NCBI RefSeq assembly: GCF_009671205.1
Contig: NZ_CP045309.1
Location: 6,094,001 to 6,158,000, forward strand
Reading direction: 5' to 3'
Source of the DNA: Micromonospora terminaliae
GTDB lineage: Bacteria > Actinomycetota > Actinomycetes > Mycobacteriales > Micromonosporaceae
Length of the DNA stretch: 64,000 bases
The notes beneath the pieces were generated by a model. It ran no database searches. It had not been told where the DNA came from and saw only the letters and a program-made list of their open reading frames with translations. The position numbers and the translations under genes were made by a program. Below, piece by piece: positions 55,258 through 63,301 of this stretch. How positions within the stretch are numbered: position 1 is the first letter of the stretch; each line of letters starts with the position of its first letter.

Positions 55258-55404
55258 TCAGGGAGCGAAGTCGGCCCGCTCGTGGTCGTTGCCGTAGAGC
55301 GGCAGGGCAGGGGTGAGCCACTGGGCGTACGCGGCCGCCGCGGCCTCCACCGGGATCACCCGCCGACGGTAGCCCACCCGAGGCTCAGGGGGAAACTTAC
55401 TCAT
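55258..55404 (-). CDS. Small hypothetical protein
   Basis: 48 residues beginning MSKFPPEPRVGYRRRVIPVE and continuing AAAAYAQWLTPALPLYGN. Composition and lack of low complexity make it a reasonable small gene between the MFS gene (57 bases further on) and the divergent DUF4331 gene. The ribosome binding site is weak. No family recognised. Confidence 0.4.
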   Translation of the reverse strand: MSKFPPEPRVGYRRRVIPVEAAAAAYAQWLTPALPLYGNDHERADFAP

Positions 55405-55476
55405 TGGGTCTTTTGCGGTGTTACGCCCCGATAGGCTCAGGCCTGCCGTGCCCAGCCGCTGACCCGGGAGACAGCC

Positions 55477-56505
55477 ATGTCGCACCACCTCGACACCCCG
55501 CTCGCCGCCCAGAGCGGCCAGCTCTACCTCGACGACCTCTTCGTCTTCGACGGCGAGCGCGGCACCGTCCTGGTGATGGACGTGAACAGCTCGGTGACCC
55601 GGGCCGACATCAAGCCGGGCTTCCACCACGAGGCGCGGTACGAGTTCAAGGTGCACGTCGACGGCAGCGAGATGGAGCAGTTGACCTACCGGGTGGCGTT
55701 CGGCGAGTTCGGCGGCGACGGCCGGCAGGACCTCACGGTGCACGCCCTCACCGGCGCCGAGGCCCAGGACGACGGTGCCACCGGCACGCCGGTCGCCCAG
55801 GGCCGCACCGGGGAGGAGGTGACCGGCGGCAACCTGCGGGTCTGGGCCGGGCGGATCACCGACCCCTTCTACATCGACCTCGACCAGCTCGCCACCGTCA
55901 ACGACGCCTTCAAGAACGGCGCCCGGCTGGACCGCTCCGCCTGGCGCCCGGAGAACGCGAAGAACAGCTTCGCCGGCACCACGGTCGACTCGATCGTGCT
56001 GGAGGTGTCCCGGGACGAGCCGGCGCTGCGCATGGGCAACCGGATCGGCGTCTGGGCGGCGACCAAGCTGGCCACCGACGCCGGGGGCTGGCGGCAGATC
56101 AACCGGGCCGGCCATCCGATGATGTGGCCGATCTTCTGGCCCACCGACACCGACTTCTCGAACCCCGCCAACACCCGCCACCCCTGCGAGGACCTGCGGG
56201 CCGACGGCGAGGAGATCGCGTCGGCCGTCGCCCGGGTGGTGGCGGCCAACGGCACCGCGCCCGACCCGGGGGCGTACGGCTGGAACGTGGCCCGCGAGCT
56301 CTACCCGGACGTGCTGTCCTACCAGGTCGGCACCCCGGCGAACTACGGGTTCGCGGCCCGCAACGGGCGCACCATGGCCGACAACGTGCCCGAGGTGATG
56401 TTCTCCCTGGTGCTCAACACCGGCCTGACGTCCGGGCTCACCCCCGACGTCACCAAGGACGCGCGCGCCGCCTCCTTCCCGTACGTGGTCGCCGCCGGGC
56501 GGTGA
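55477..56505 (+). CDS. DUF4331 domain protein
   Basis: 342 residues opening MSHHLDTPLAAQSGQLYLDD, the usual DUF4331 beginning, with VWAGRITDPFYIDL, FAGTTVDSIVLEV, IGVWAATKLATD and a C-terminal VPEVMFSLVLNTGLTSGL. A beta-rich protein without signal peptide; function unknown. ATG with GGGAGACAGCC upstream. Confidence 0.9.
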   Translation: MSHHLDTPLAAQSGQLYLDDLFVFDGERGTVLVMDVNSSVTRADIKPGFHHEARYEFKVHVDGSEMEQLTYRVAFGEFGGDGRQDLTVHALTGAEAQDDGATGTPVAQGRTGEEVTGGNLRVWAGRITDPFYIDLDQLATVNDAFKNGARLDRSAWRPENAKNSFAGTTVDSIVLEVSRDEPALRMGNRIGVWAATKLATDAGGWRQINRAGHPMMWPIFWPTDTDFSNPANTRHPCEDLRADGEEIASAVARVVAANGTAPDPGAYGWNVARELYPDVLSYQVGTPANYGFAARNGRTMADNVPEVMFSLVLNTGLTSGLTPDVTKDARAASFPYVVAAGR

Positions 56506-56551
56506 GTTCCTGAGCGAGGACGGGCCCACGCCCGCCGTTCCGCCCCCGGCG

Positions 56552-57187
56552 GTGCCGCGACTGCTGGTGCTGCTGGCTGTCGCGTCGGGCGTGCTGGACG
56601 TGGTCTGCGTGACCCGGCTCGGCGGCTTCTTCGCCAGCGTGATCACCGGCAACCTGGTCCAGGCGGGCCGGGCGCTCGCCGCCGGAGACCTCCGCGCCCT
56701 GGCCGGCGGGGCCGTCGCATTGGGCGGGTACGCGGTCGGGGTCGGCGTGGGCAGCCAGGCGTTACGCCGCTCCGGGCCGGGGTGGCGCCGGCGTACCACC
56801 GCGGTCGTGACGGCCGAGGCGGCGCTCCTGGTCGCGGTGGCCGGGGGCTGGCTGGCGACCGGCGCGCGGCCCGGCTACGGCGCCGGCCTCGTCCTGCTCG
56901 GCCTCGCCGCGGCCGCCAGCGGTACGCAGACCGCGCTCACCCTCAGCGCCGGGGTGCCCGGCGCGTCGACCACGTACTTCACCGGGTCGCTGACCGACGC
57001 GGTGCGGCGGGTGCTGGCGGGTCCGCACCGCTTCGCCGCCACGCGGGGCGGGCTGGGCCGCCTGGCCGGGCTGCTCGCCGGGGCCGCGCTCGGCGGGGTC
57101 CTGCTGGAGGTCGCGCCGGCCTGGGCGCCGGTGCCCGCGGCGGCCCTGGTCGGGCTGGTTGCCCTCGTCGCGCTCCGCCGTATGTAG
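56552..57187 (+). CDS. DUF1275 (YoaK) family membrane protein
   Basis: About 211 residues with six hydrophobic segments and the family signatures DVVCVTRLGGFFASVITGNLVQAG and GTQTALTLSAGVPGASTTYFTGSL. Function unknown. The GTG at 56552 is the first standard start but has no clear ribosome binding site; an upstream in-frame CTG at 56510 would add a natural-looking N-terminus (SEDGPTPAVPPPA), so the true start is uncertain. 46 bases after DUF4331. Confidence 0.82.
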   Translation: MPRLLVLLAVASGVLDVVCVTRLGGFFASVITGNLVQAGRALAAGDLRALAGGAVALGGYAVGVGVGSQALRRSGPGWRRRTTAVVTAEAALLVAVAGGWLATGARPGYGAGLVLLGLAAAASGTQTALTLSAGVPGASTTYFTGSLTDAVRRVLAGPHRFAATRGGLGRLAGLLAGAALGGVLLEVAPAWAPVPAAALVGLVALVALRRM

Positions 57188-57206
57188 GAAATCTTCGCCC
57201 GGCTTA

Positions 57207-57274
57207 TTGACTCAGGTGATTTCTAACACAACAATCGCCATCTATATCGACATCCATCGTTGTCGATCAACGAT
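57207..57274 (+). promoter_or_regulatory. AT-rich promoter/operator region before the 15-Cys gene
   Basis: An island of low GC in this genome. TTGACT (57207-57212) and AACAAT (57230-57235) are spaced by 17 bases like -35/-10 boxes. A perfect 7-bp inverted repeat ATCGTTG-TCGAT-CAACGAT (57256-57274) lies just before the GGAAGGAGG ribosome binding site and may be an operator or leader hairpin. Inferred. Confidence 0.45.
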
Positions 57275-57290
57275 CGGGAAGGAGGTATCC

Positions 57291-57701
57291 ATGGCGGCCA
57301 TACGAGGCGAGGTGTCCTGGTTCTGCTGCGGCACCGCCTGGGGACCGTGCGGCACCGCCGGGGGCGGCGCCTGCGGCACCTGCAGGTCGGGCAACTACCA
57401 GCACGCCTGGCCGAACACCTCGGACGCGTGCTACGCCATCACCCACCCGGACACCTGCGGGCTCAGCATGAGCCGGCGGACCTGCGGCTTCCGCCACTAC
57501 ACCACCAACCTCTGCAACGGCTCCCGCGTCGGCACCACCATCGCCGACTGCGGCCCGCAGACGGACCTGTTCTGCGGCGAGCGCACCTGCTGCGGCTCGG
57601 CCTGCGGCAGTAACCGCATCATCGACCTGACGCCCGCGGCGTTCAGTGCGATCGGCAGTCTCTCCGTGGGGCTGCGGCCCTGCTCGGTCGACACCGTCTG
57701 A
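57291..57701 (+). CDS. 15-cysteine double-psi-barrel-like protein without signal peptide
   Basis: 136 residues with 15 Cys, including WFCCGTAWGPCG, GGACGTCRSG, DTCGLSMSRRTCG and ERTCCGSACGS. The C-terminal half, RVGTTIADCGP...RIIDLTPAAFSAIGSLSVGL, follows the double-psi beta-barrel pattern of RlpA/barwin/expansin-like domains. No signal peptide is present although such Cys content belongs outside the cytoplasm. GGAAGGAGG 5 bases before the ATG. It starts a run with a Tat-type exported protein and a MauE-like protein, suggesting an oxidised partner exported together with the former. Function unknown. Confidence 0.85.
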   Translation: MAAIRGEVSWFCCGTAWGPCGTAGGGACGTCRSGNYQHAWPNTSDACYAITHPDTCGLSMSRRTCGFRHYTTNLCNGSRVGTTIADCGPQTDLFCGERTCCGSACGSNRIIDLTPAAFSAIGSLSVGLRPCSVDTV

Positions 57702-57717
57702 ACAGGAGGGTTCCGTC

Positions 57718-58314
57718 ATGCCGCAGACCCTGGACCGCCGCCGTCTCCTCGCCACCGCCGCGCTCGGCGGCGTGGTGGGCGCCACCGGCCTCGGCTCGCT
57801 CGCCCCCGAGGCGGCCTTCGCCGCCGAGCCGGCGGCCGTCGAGCCCGGCGCGCCCGACCCGAACTTCGTCGAGGGCCGGATCAGCAAGATCTCCGGCCAC
57901 CTCCTGCTGGTCACCGGATCCGACACCGTGCTGCACTCGATCCGGATCACCGACGGCACGAGCATCTGGAAACTGCACCCCACCACGTTCGACCAGGTCG
58001 CCATCGGCGACGGGCTCTACGCCCGCGGCGTCCGCCTGCCCGACGGCACCCTGGCCGCCGACTCGGTGTGGGTCAACATCGTCAATCTGCACGCGCACAT
58101 CGCCGCCGTCGGCCGCAACCTGCTGCACCTCGACCACAAGGGCCAGCGGATCGTCGCCCACGTCGTGCCCGGCCGCTCCGCCGCCGTCTACAACGGCACC
58201 CCGGCCATCAGCGACCTGTCCCTGCTCCGGGTCGGCCGGCACGTCCAGGTGCTCGGCGCCTGGCACCCGGACACCAACGAGATCGACATCGCCACCGTCT
58301 ACGCCGCCGCCTGA
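57718..58314 (+). CDS. Tat-type exported beta-rich protein
   Basis: 198 residues. N-terminus LDRRRLLATAALGGVVGATG carries twin/triple Arg followed by a mild hydrophobic stretch and an AAFAAEPA cleavage region, i.e. a Tat-like signal. The mature part is repetitive in beta style: GRISKISGHLLLVTGSDTVL, YARGVRLPDGTLAADSVWVN, GRHVQVLGAWHPDTNEID, similar to DUF5666-type OB-like repeats. No catalytic motif. ATG 17 bases after the 15-Cys gene with AACAGGAGGG; probably exports with it. Confidence 0.8.
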   Translation: MPQTLDRRRLLATAALGGVVGATGLGSLAPEAAFAAEPAAVEPGAPDPNFVEGRISKISGHLLLVTGSDTVLHSIRITDGTSIWKLHPTTFDQVAIGDGLYARGVRLPDGTLAADSVWVNIVNLHAHIAAVGRNLLHLDHKGQRIVAHVVPGRSAAVYNGTPAISDLSLLRVGRHVQVLGAWHPDTNEIDIATVYAAA

Positions 58315-58425
58315 CCGGTACGCCCGACGGCTCCGGGCAGCAGTGTCGCACGCGCCGGAGCCGTCGCAGGGCGATCCACGGACCGCCCGCGCGTCACCCG
58401 TCGGCCCCATCCGAGGGGAGAACCC

Positions 58426-59292
58426 ATGATCGACCTGATCGCGGCGCTGCAACCGCTGGTCGTCGGCGCGGTGCTGATCTGGTCCGCCCGCGTCAAGCTC
58501 CTCGACCGGCACGCCGCCACAACCGCCCGGCGGTCCGCGCTCGCCCGGCTGCTCGGAGAACACCGCGCGCTGCCCGCGTACCGGCTGCTCGGCGGCGTCG
58601 AGCTGGCCCTCGGCGGGCTGCTCCTGCTGCCGCCGGCCCTGCGGCTGGAGACCGCCGTCGCGACCGCCCTGGCCGTCGGCTTCCTCGGCTACCTGGCGTA
58701 CGCCCGCCGGGCCGCGCCCGCCTCCTCGTGCGGCTGCCTGAGCAGCCGCCCGACCCCGGTCTCCGGTCGCAGCCTCGGCCGGGCCGCCCTGCTGGTGGTG
58801 GCGGCGGGGCTGGCGACCCTGGCGCCCGGCGACTGGCCGGCCGCGCTCGCCGACCAGCCGCTGGCCGGCGGCGCCGTGCTGCTTGCCGAGGCGGCGGCCG
58901 TGGTGGCGCTCTCGCCCGAGCTGGACGCCGCCTGGCTGCTGCCGCTGCGCCGGCTGCGCGCCCGGCTGACCGACCCGCTGCGCGGCGGAACCGGGCTTCC
59001 GCTGCTCGCCACGGTGCAGCAGGTGCAGCTCAGCGACTCCTACCGGCGGGTCGCGCCGCTGCTCCGCTCCGACGTCCGCGAGCACTGGGACGACGGCGAG
59101 TGGCGGTTCGTCGGCCATGCCGCGCGCTACCAGGGCCGGCCGGTCACCGCGGTCTTCGCCGTCCCGCTGGCCGACGGCGAGCCCGACGCGGTACGGGTCG
59201 CCGTCGTCGACGACGCCACCGGGCAGACGCTGCTGGCCCTGGCCGGCGCCGGGCGACCCGCCGGCCCGCGGCTCCACGTGGTGCCCGCGTAG
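58426..59292 (+). CDS. MauE/DoxX-like membrane protein with C-terminal soluble domain
   Basis: 288 residues. The first 165 residues have four helices of the MauE family (methylamine utilisation) with the conserved SCGCLSSRPTPVSGRSLGR loop; MauE-type proteins are linked to disulfide formation in Cys-rich periplasmic proteins. The last 100 residues (VQQVQLSDSYRRVAPLLRSD, FVGHAARYQGRPVTAVFAVP) form an extra soluble domain not found in classical MauE. ATG with AGGGGAGA upstream. Third gene of the run starting at 57291. Confidence 0.82.
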   Translation: MIDLIAALQPLVVGAVLIWSARVKLLDRHAATTARRSALARLLGEHRALPAYRLLGGVELALGGLLLLPPALRLETAVATALAVGFLGYLAYARRAAPASSCGCLSSRPTPVSGRSLGRAALLVVAAGLATLAPGDWPAALADQPLAGGAVLLAEAAAVVALSPELDAAWLLPLRRLRARLTDPLRGGTGLPLLATVQQVQLSDSYRRVAPLLRSDVREHWDDGEWRFVGHAARYQGRPVTAVFAVPLADGEPDAVRVAVVDDATGQTLLALAGAGRPAGPRLHVVPA

Positions 59293-59301
59293 CGGGCGTG
59301 G

Positions 59302-59327
59302 CGGGACCACCGGCTCCGGTGGTCCCG
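59302..59327 (+). terminator. Terminator after the MauE-like gene
   Basis: Hairpin GGGACCACCG / CGGTGGTCCC with a 4-base loop (GCTC), 11 bases past the stop codon; it closes the three-gene run. Confidence 0.75.
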
Positions 59328-59375
59328 TCACGCCGGTCGGACGGGCGCTTGTGGAGGGTTGCCATCATCGGATGC

Positions 59376-60023
59376 GTGACGTGGAATGACCTGGCCCGTC
59401 CGAGAAGTGCTCCACCGGGCGACGAAACGGCAGCCGCTCGCGTCGACAACCGCACCAACCTGCTCGTCGCGGAGTACAACGCGATCCGGGCCGTCATGGC
59501 GCAGAAGTCGGCCGCGTCACACGCCCTCGTCGGCGCGTACCTGACCGTGGTGGCGGTGATCCTGGGGTTCGTGGTCGCCAACCGGGCCGATCCCCGCCTG
59601 CTGCTCGCCGTTCCGGTGCTGGCGGCGATCTCCGGCATCACCATCCTGCGGCGCCGGCGGGACCGCGAGGCGGCGAACACCTACATCCGCGAGGTCCTCC
59701 GGCCGGTCGCCGTCGAATGCTCGGGCGACGACCGGGTCTTCCGGTGGGACGACTTCTACGCGCAGCAGCGGGGCGCCCGGTCCCTCCTGTACGAGTTCGG
59801 GCTGCAACTCGTCTTCCCGTTGTCCGGTTTCGTCGGCCTGTTTGTGACCCTGCCGCTCCTAGGCTCGGTGGGCGACTGGTCGGCCTGGTTGACCGGGCTC
59901 GCTTTCCTCGTCGCGTTGCTCTCCGCCTACGTGCGGCAGAACCGGGCCCATCTCGGTCGGTCGGTGTCCGGCGCTCGCGCGCGGGCCCGCGCCGTGGCAC
60001 GGACGGTGCGCGGGCTTCGCTGA
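59376..60023 (+). CDS. Four-helix membrane protein of unknown function
   Basis: 215 residues. After a soluble N-terminal helix (NLLVAEYNAIRAVMAQKSAA) come helices HALVGAYLTVVAVILGFVVA and LLLAVPVLAAISGITILRRR, a soluble loop with VFRWDDFYAQQRG, and a second pair (LQLVFPLSGFVGLFVTLPLL; WLTGLAFLVALLSAYVRQ). The tail is Arg/Ala-rich. No family recognised; the layout recalls small nucleotide-system-linked membrane proteins but nothing adjacent supports that. GTG start. Confidence 0.7.
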   Translation: MTWNDLARPRSAPPGDETAAARVDNRTNLLVAEYNAIRAVMAQKSAASHALVGAYLTVVAVILGFVVANRADPRLLLAVPVLAAISGITILRRRRDREAANTYIREVLRPVAVECSGDDRVFRWDDFYAQQRGARSLLYEFGLQLVFPLSGFVGLFVTLPLLGSVGDWSAWLTGLAFLVALLSAYVRQNRAHLGRSVSGARARARAVARTVRGLR

Positions 60024-60238
60024 CCGCGGAGTTCCCTACCCCCGGATGCCGGCCGTACCTCTCCGGCAGCCGCCGGTTCGCGCCGCGGCCGCCACCGTGT
60101 TCATCGGCCGGTAGGCGGCGTCGGCGTCGGGTCGTTGTCGCCATGGCCCTCGCCATGTTTCGGAGCTGGCTGTCCTGCCGGGCGAGGATCGCGTGCACGG
60201 CGAAGGCGCCACCCCGGCGTCCAGTGCGGCAGTTCCGG

Positions 60239-60661
60239 TCAGCGGATCGGCGACGTTCGTACGTCGCTGAGTTGTTTGGTGATGCGAAGCAGCACGCGGT
60301 CCGGTGGCCCGGCAACGAAGGCCGCGGTGTCGGCCAGTGCGGCGATCAAGGGCAGTCCACGGCCGCCGACGGTGAGCGGAGCGGGAAGTTCGGCGTCCAG
60401 CCCGGCGCCGTTGGGGGTACTGCCGCGGTTGCCGACCTCAAGGAGGCAGAGGTCGTCGTCGATGGTGATGGTGATGTCGACGGTGCTACCCGGATCGGCG
60501 TGCATCACCGCGTTGGCGCATGCCTCGGTGATCAACACGGCGAGGTGTCCACGGGAGTCCTCTGCGGCGTCGGTGAGGCTCAGCAGCGTGGTGAGGACAT
60601 GGCGGGCGCGGGTCACCGAGGACGGTTGCCGTGGGAGCGACAGTGTCATGCTCACCCACAT
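60239..60661 (-). CDS. Serine kinase/anti-sigma factor (HATPase_c, RsbW-like)
   Basis: About 140 residues. N box LITEACANAVMHADPGST (E-x3-N), D-x-G-like LLEVGNRGSTPNG, and G-rich GGRGLPLIAALADTA. Works with a STAS protein and a SpoIIE phosphatase, both encoded next to it. ATG at 60661 with GGAAGGG 9 bases upstream; a longer form from 60709 is possible. Divergent from the STAS gene. Confidence 0.88.
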   Translation of the reverse strand: MWVSMTLSLPRQPSSVTRARHVLTTLLSLTDAAEDSRGHLAVLITEACANAVMHADPGSTVDITITIDDDLCLLEVGNRGSTPNGAGLDAELPAPLTVGGRGLPLIAALADTAAFVAGPPDRVLLRITKQLSDVRTSPIR

Positions 60662-60858
60662 TGCGTAGTCCCTTCCGGCCCGTGCCTCACCCGCGGACCA
60701 CGGTGCCATACCCAGCGCGGGGATGCTCCGGTGATCAGCACTACCCTGCGTTGCTGAGGCGAAACGGTGAGGGTGTCGGCTCGACGTACGCCGGCCGGCG
60801 GCGGTTCACCTGCCGGGAGCATAGGGTGAGCGGGGATCATCGGCGTGGGGAGGGTGCT

Positions 60859-61224
60859 GTGGGTCTGCTGTTGTCGGTCCGGCCGGGCCGGGGTTGCACC
60901 GTGCTCGAGGTGGGCGGCGAGCTGGACATGGCGACGTCCCCGCAGCTGCGCGAGGGCCTGCAACAGTTGGTCGACGCCGGTGACCGCCAGGTCGTGGTGG
61001 ATATGGCCGAAGTGGGGTTCATGGACTCCAGCGGACTGGGCACGCTGGTGGTGATGTTCAAGGCGTTGCGTGACGTCGGCGGTCGGTTGTGCCTCGCCGC
61101 GGTGCAACCCGTCGTACACAGCGTCCTGACGGTCACGTCGGTCGATCAAGTCATCGACGTCTATGACAGTGTGCAGGCGGCTGAGGCCGAACTGCCGTCC
61201 ACGGACGACGCGACAGGCCAGTAG
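60859..61224 (+). CDS. STAS-domain anti-sigma factor antagonist
   Basis: 121 residues with GRGCTVLEVGGELDMATSPQ and the phosphorylatable serine loop EVGFMDSSGLGTLVVMF; ends with an acidic tail. In partner switching, the dephosphorylated form captures the kinase and frees a sigma factor. GTG at 60859 with GGGGAGGG; an in-frame GTG at 60826 also has GGGAG. Ends exactly one base before the stop of the convergent phosphatase gene. Confidence 0.9.
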   Translation: MGLLLSVRPGRGCTVLEVGGELDMATSPQLREGLQQLVDAGDRQVVVDMAEVGFMDSSGLGTLVVMFKALRDVGGRLCLAAVQPVVHSVLTVTSVDQVIDVYDSVQAAEAELPSTDDATGQ

Positions 61225-62481
61225 TCAGTCGGGCAGCGCGGTGCTGGCGCGCGTCTGGTCGGCGCCGGCGCTGGTACGCCGGTCCTCGCTGTGCCCGCCG
61301 TACCAGTCGAGGATGAACAGCGTCGCGTCATCGGCCAGCGTCGGTCCGCTGACCTCGAGCACGGCATCGGCCAACGCCCGGACAGCCTCCCGTGGGTGCA
61401 ACCGGGTGATCGACCGCAACATGGTCGGTAGATCCAGGCTGGCGGCGTTGCGCTCCCGCACGCCGTCGGTGACCACCACCAGACGGTCGCCGGGTCGCAG
61501 CGTGACCTCGCTGGCGCGGTAACCGGCCTCGGCGAACATTCCCAGGGGGAAGTTGCCGGGCAGCGGGAGCGCCCGGGTGTCCCCGTCGCGTACCAGCATC
61601 GGCGGCACGTGCCCGGCGTTGAGCAGCGCGCACACCCCGGTGCGCAGGTCGAGACGGCCGAGGACCGCGGTGATGTAACTGCCGGGCACGGTGGCGTGTT
61701 CGGCCACGTCGGCATTCGCGGCGTCGGCCTGCTCCACCAGACCAGCCCCGCGGCGGCGGCTGTTGCGCAGGCTGCCCACGCCCAGGGTGGCCGTCAGCGC
61801 GCTGGCCACCCCGTGGCCCATCGCGTCGGTGACGCTGAAGTGCAGCACGTCCCGGGCCAGGCTGTAGTCGAAGGTGTCCCCGCCGATACTCGCGGCGGGC
61901 TCCAGCCAGCCGGACAAGGTGAACCCGCTGGCCTCGCACGTGAACGAGCCGGGAAGCAGGCGGCGCTGAATCTCCCCGGACAGGGTGAACGGCGTCGTGC
62001 GTTGCCCCCACTCGAACAGGTCGGTGTACCGGCGGTTAGCGATCACCACGAACGCCAACACGTGCGCCGTGCGGGCGATCTCCTCCAGCGCCCGCGGGGC
62101 GGGCTCGTCCGGCAGGATCATCTCGAGCAGGCCGATCGCCTCACCGCGGTCGGTCACCGGCGCCAACACCGCCCACCCGTCAGGCTGCGGGACAACCTGC
62201 ACCGTCTGGGTGCGCAGCGCCTGTTCGGCGGGGCCGCCGTCGAACGGCATCACCGTGGCGACCTCAGCACCGTCCCGGCGTCCCTCACCGGCACCCTCCA
62301 GGGGCACGTGGGTCAACCGGACCAGCGCCCGGCCGCTGAGATCCGCGATCAAGAACGCGACCTTACGTGCTCCCAGCGCCGCACCGAGTTCCCGGGTGAC
62401 CGCCTCGACCGCCTCGACCGGCGAGGCGTTCTCCGCCGCATCCAACATATGAGCCGTGAGCCGCTCTCGACCGCTTTCCAC
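61225..62481 (-). CDS. GAF-containing SpoIIE-type PP2C serine phosphatase
   Basis: 418 residues. An N-terminal GAF-like sensor (VTRELGAALGARKVAFLIAD, GWAVLAPVTDRGEAIGLLEM) precedes the PP2C_SIG domain: SGWLEPAASIGGDTFDYSL, HFSVTDAMGHGVASALTA and RLVVVTDGVRERNA, with the metal-binding Asp residues present. It dephosphorylates STAS proteins. GTG start. Encoded back to back with the STAS gene. Confidence 0.9.
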   Translation of the reverse strand: MESGRERLTAHMLDAAENASPVEAVEAVTRELGAALGARKVAFLIADLSGRALVRLTHVPLEGAGEGRRDGAEVATVMPFDGGPAEQALRTQTVQVVPQPDGWAVLAPVTDRGEAIGLLEMILPDEPAPRALEEIARTAHVLAFVVIANRRYTDLFEWGQRTTPFTLSGEIQRRLLPGSFTCEASGFTLSGWLEPAASIGGDTFDYSLARDVLHFSVTDAMGHGVASALTATLGVGSLRNSRRRGAGLVEQADAANADVAEHATVPGSYITAVLGRLDLRTGVCALLNAGHVPPMLVRDGDTRALPLPGNFPLGMFAEAGYRASEVTLRPGDRLVVVTDGVRERNAASLDLPTMLRSITRLHPREAVRALADAVLEVSGPTLADDATLFILDWYGGHSEDRRTSAGADQTRASTALPD

Positions 62482-63173
62482 GGTCGGAGCCTACGAGACC
62501 CGGCCGCTCATCGCCGAGCACGAGGAACGTCACGCGCGGACCCATAGTCCCGCCCAGAAGAAGAGAACAAGGAGCAGCAGATCATCACTCGCAGCGGATC
62601 ACAGGCCGCCGGCGCGGGTCCCGACTGGGCTCCGTTGCGTCGTGATGCCTAACGGGTCGTCGGCTTCCGGTCGTCGTCACCCTCGACACGGAACGGGGTG
62701 CGCAGGCGGGTCATCGCAGCCGAACTCACGTCGACGGCAGGGGTGTGGTCGAAAGCCGCATCTGCTCCCGGTGCTTCACGGAACAAATCCGAGTCAGGCG
62801 CTGTCACATCAGTCAAGAGCTGCTCCAAGCTTGCGCGCCAACGCGCGATCCACCCGCTCGCACATGCAAGCCGGGTGCGGAAAATGAGCGGGGCCGATCC
62901 TGCCGCTCGCAGGGGGCGTTGGATCCGTTTCGCTCGACCCGTCGAACCCTAACCCAGAAAGCCATCGTGTGCGGCCTGGGTCGGGCGACGCTTCCGGAGT
63001 CACTCGCCGGACGCGGCGGCACCGACCGTACTTGCGGCGAGCAGCGCGAGGCCTGCCCGGAAGACCCGGCGGCGGCCGAAGTCGTCGCCGAGGCTGTCGG
63101 CCACCGCGGTGGGCGCAGGTGACCACTCCTGGGTGCTCGTGGGTATCCGCTGGCAGGTAGGCTGAGCGCTCGC
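62482..63173. other. Gene-poor stretch before tRNA-Arg
   Basis: About 690 bases in which no frame on either strand shows a convincing intact gene: frames are short, Arg/Ser-rich and without domain motifs. GC content at third positions is not biased as in neighbouring genes. A short MFS transporter remnant lies at 63000-63113. Confidence 0.6.
63000..63113 (-). pseudogene. Remnant of an MFS transporter
   Basis: Minus-strand codons read ADSLGDDFGRRRVFRAG then LALLAASTVGAAASGE and stop. DxFGRRRVF is motif A of DHA-type drug/proton antiporters, followed by the start of the next helix. Only about 37 residues survive; no start or other helix is found on either side. Confidence 0.65.
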
Positions 63174-63246
63174 GCCCTCGTAGCTCAGGGGATAGAGCAT
63201 CGGTTTCCTAAACCGTGTGTCGCAGGTTCGAATCCTGCCGGGGGCA
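63174..63246 (+). tRNA. tRNA-Arg (anticodon CCT)
   Basis: Acceptor stem GCCCTCG/CGGGGGC (one T-G pair), D arm GCTC-AGGGGATA-GAGC, anticodon stem with loop TTCCTAA giving anticodon CCT (codon AGG), T arm GCAGG-TTCGAAT-CCTGC, discriminator A. CCA is not encoded. One T-T mismatch tops the anticodon stem. Confidence 0.95.
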
Positions 63247-63301
63247 CCGCGAAGGACCGCCCACTGACTCGGGGACACGACAGCCCGGAGGGAGTCGGCT
63301 G

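Noticed and set aside
62456..62887. 143-codon plus-strand frame in the gene-poor region
   Set aside because: Ser/Arg/His-rich, no ribosome binding site, no motif, overlaps the phosphatase start.
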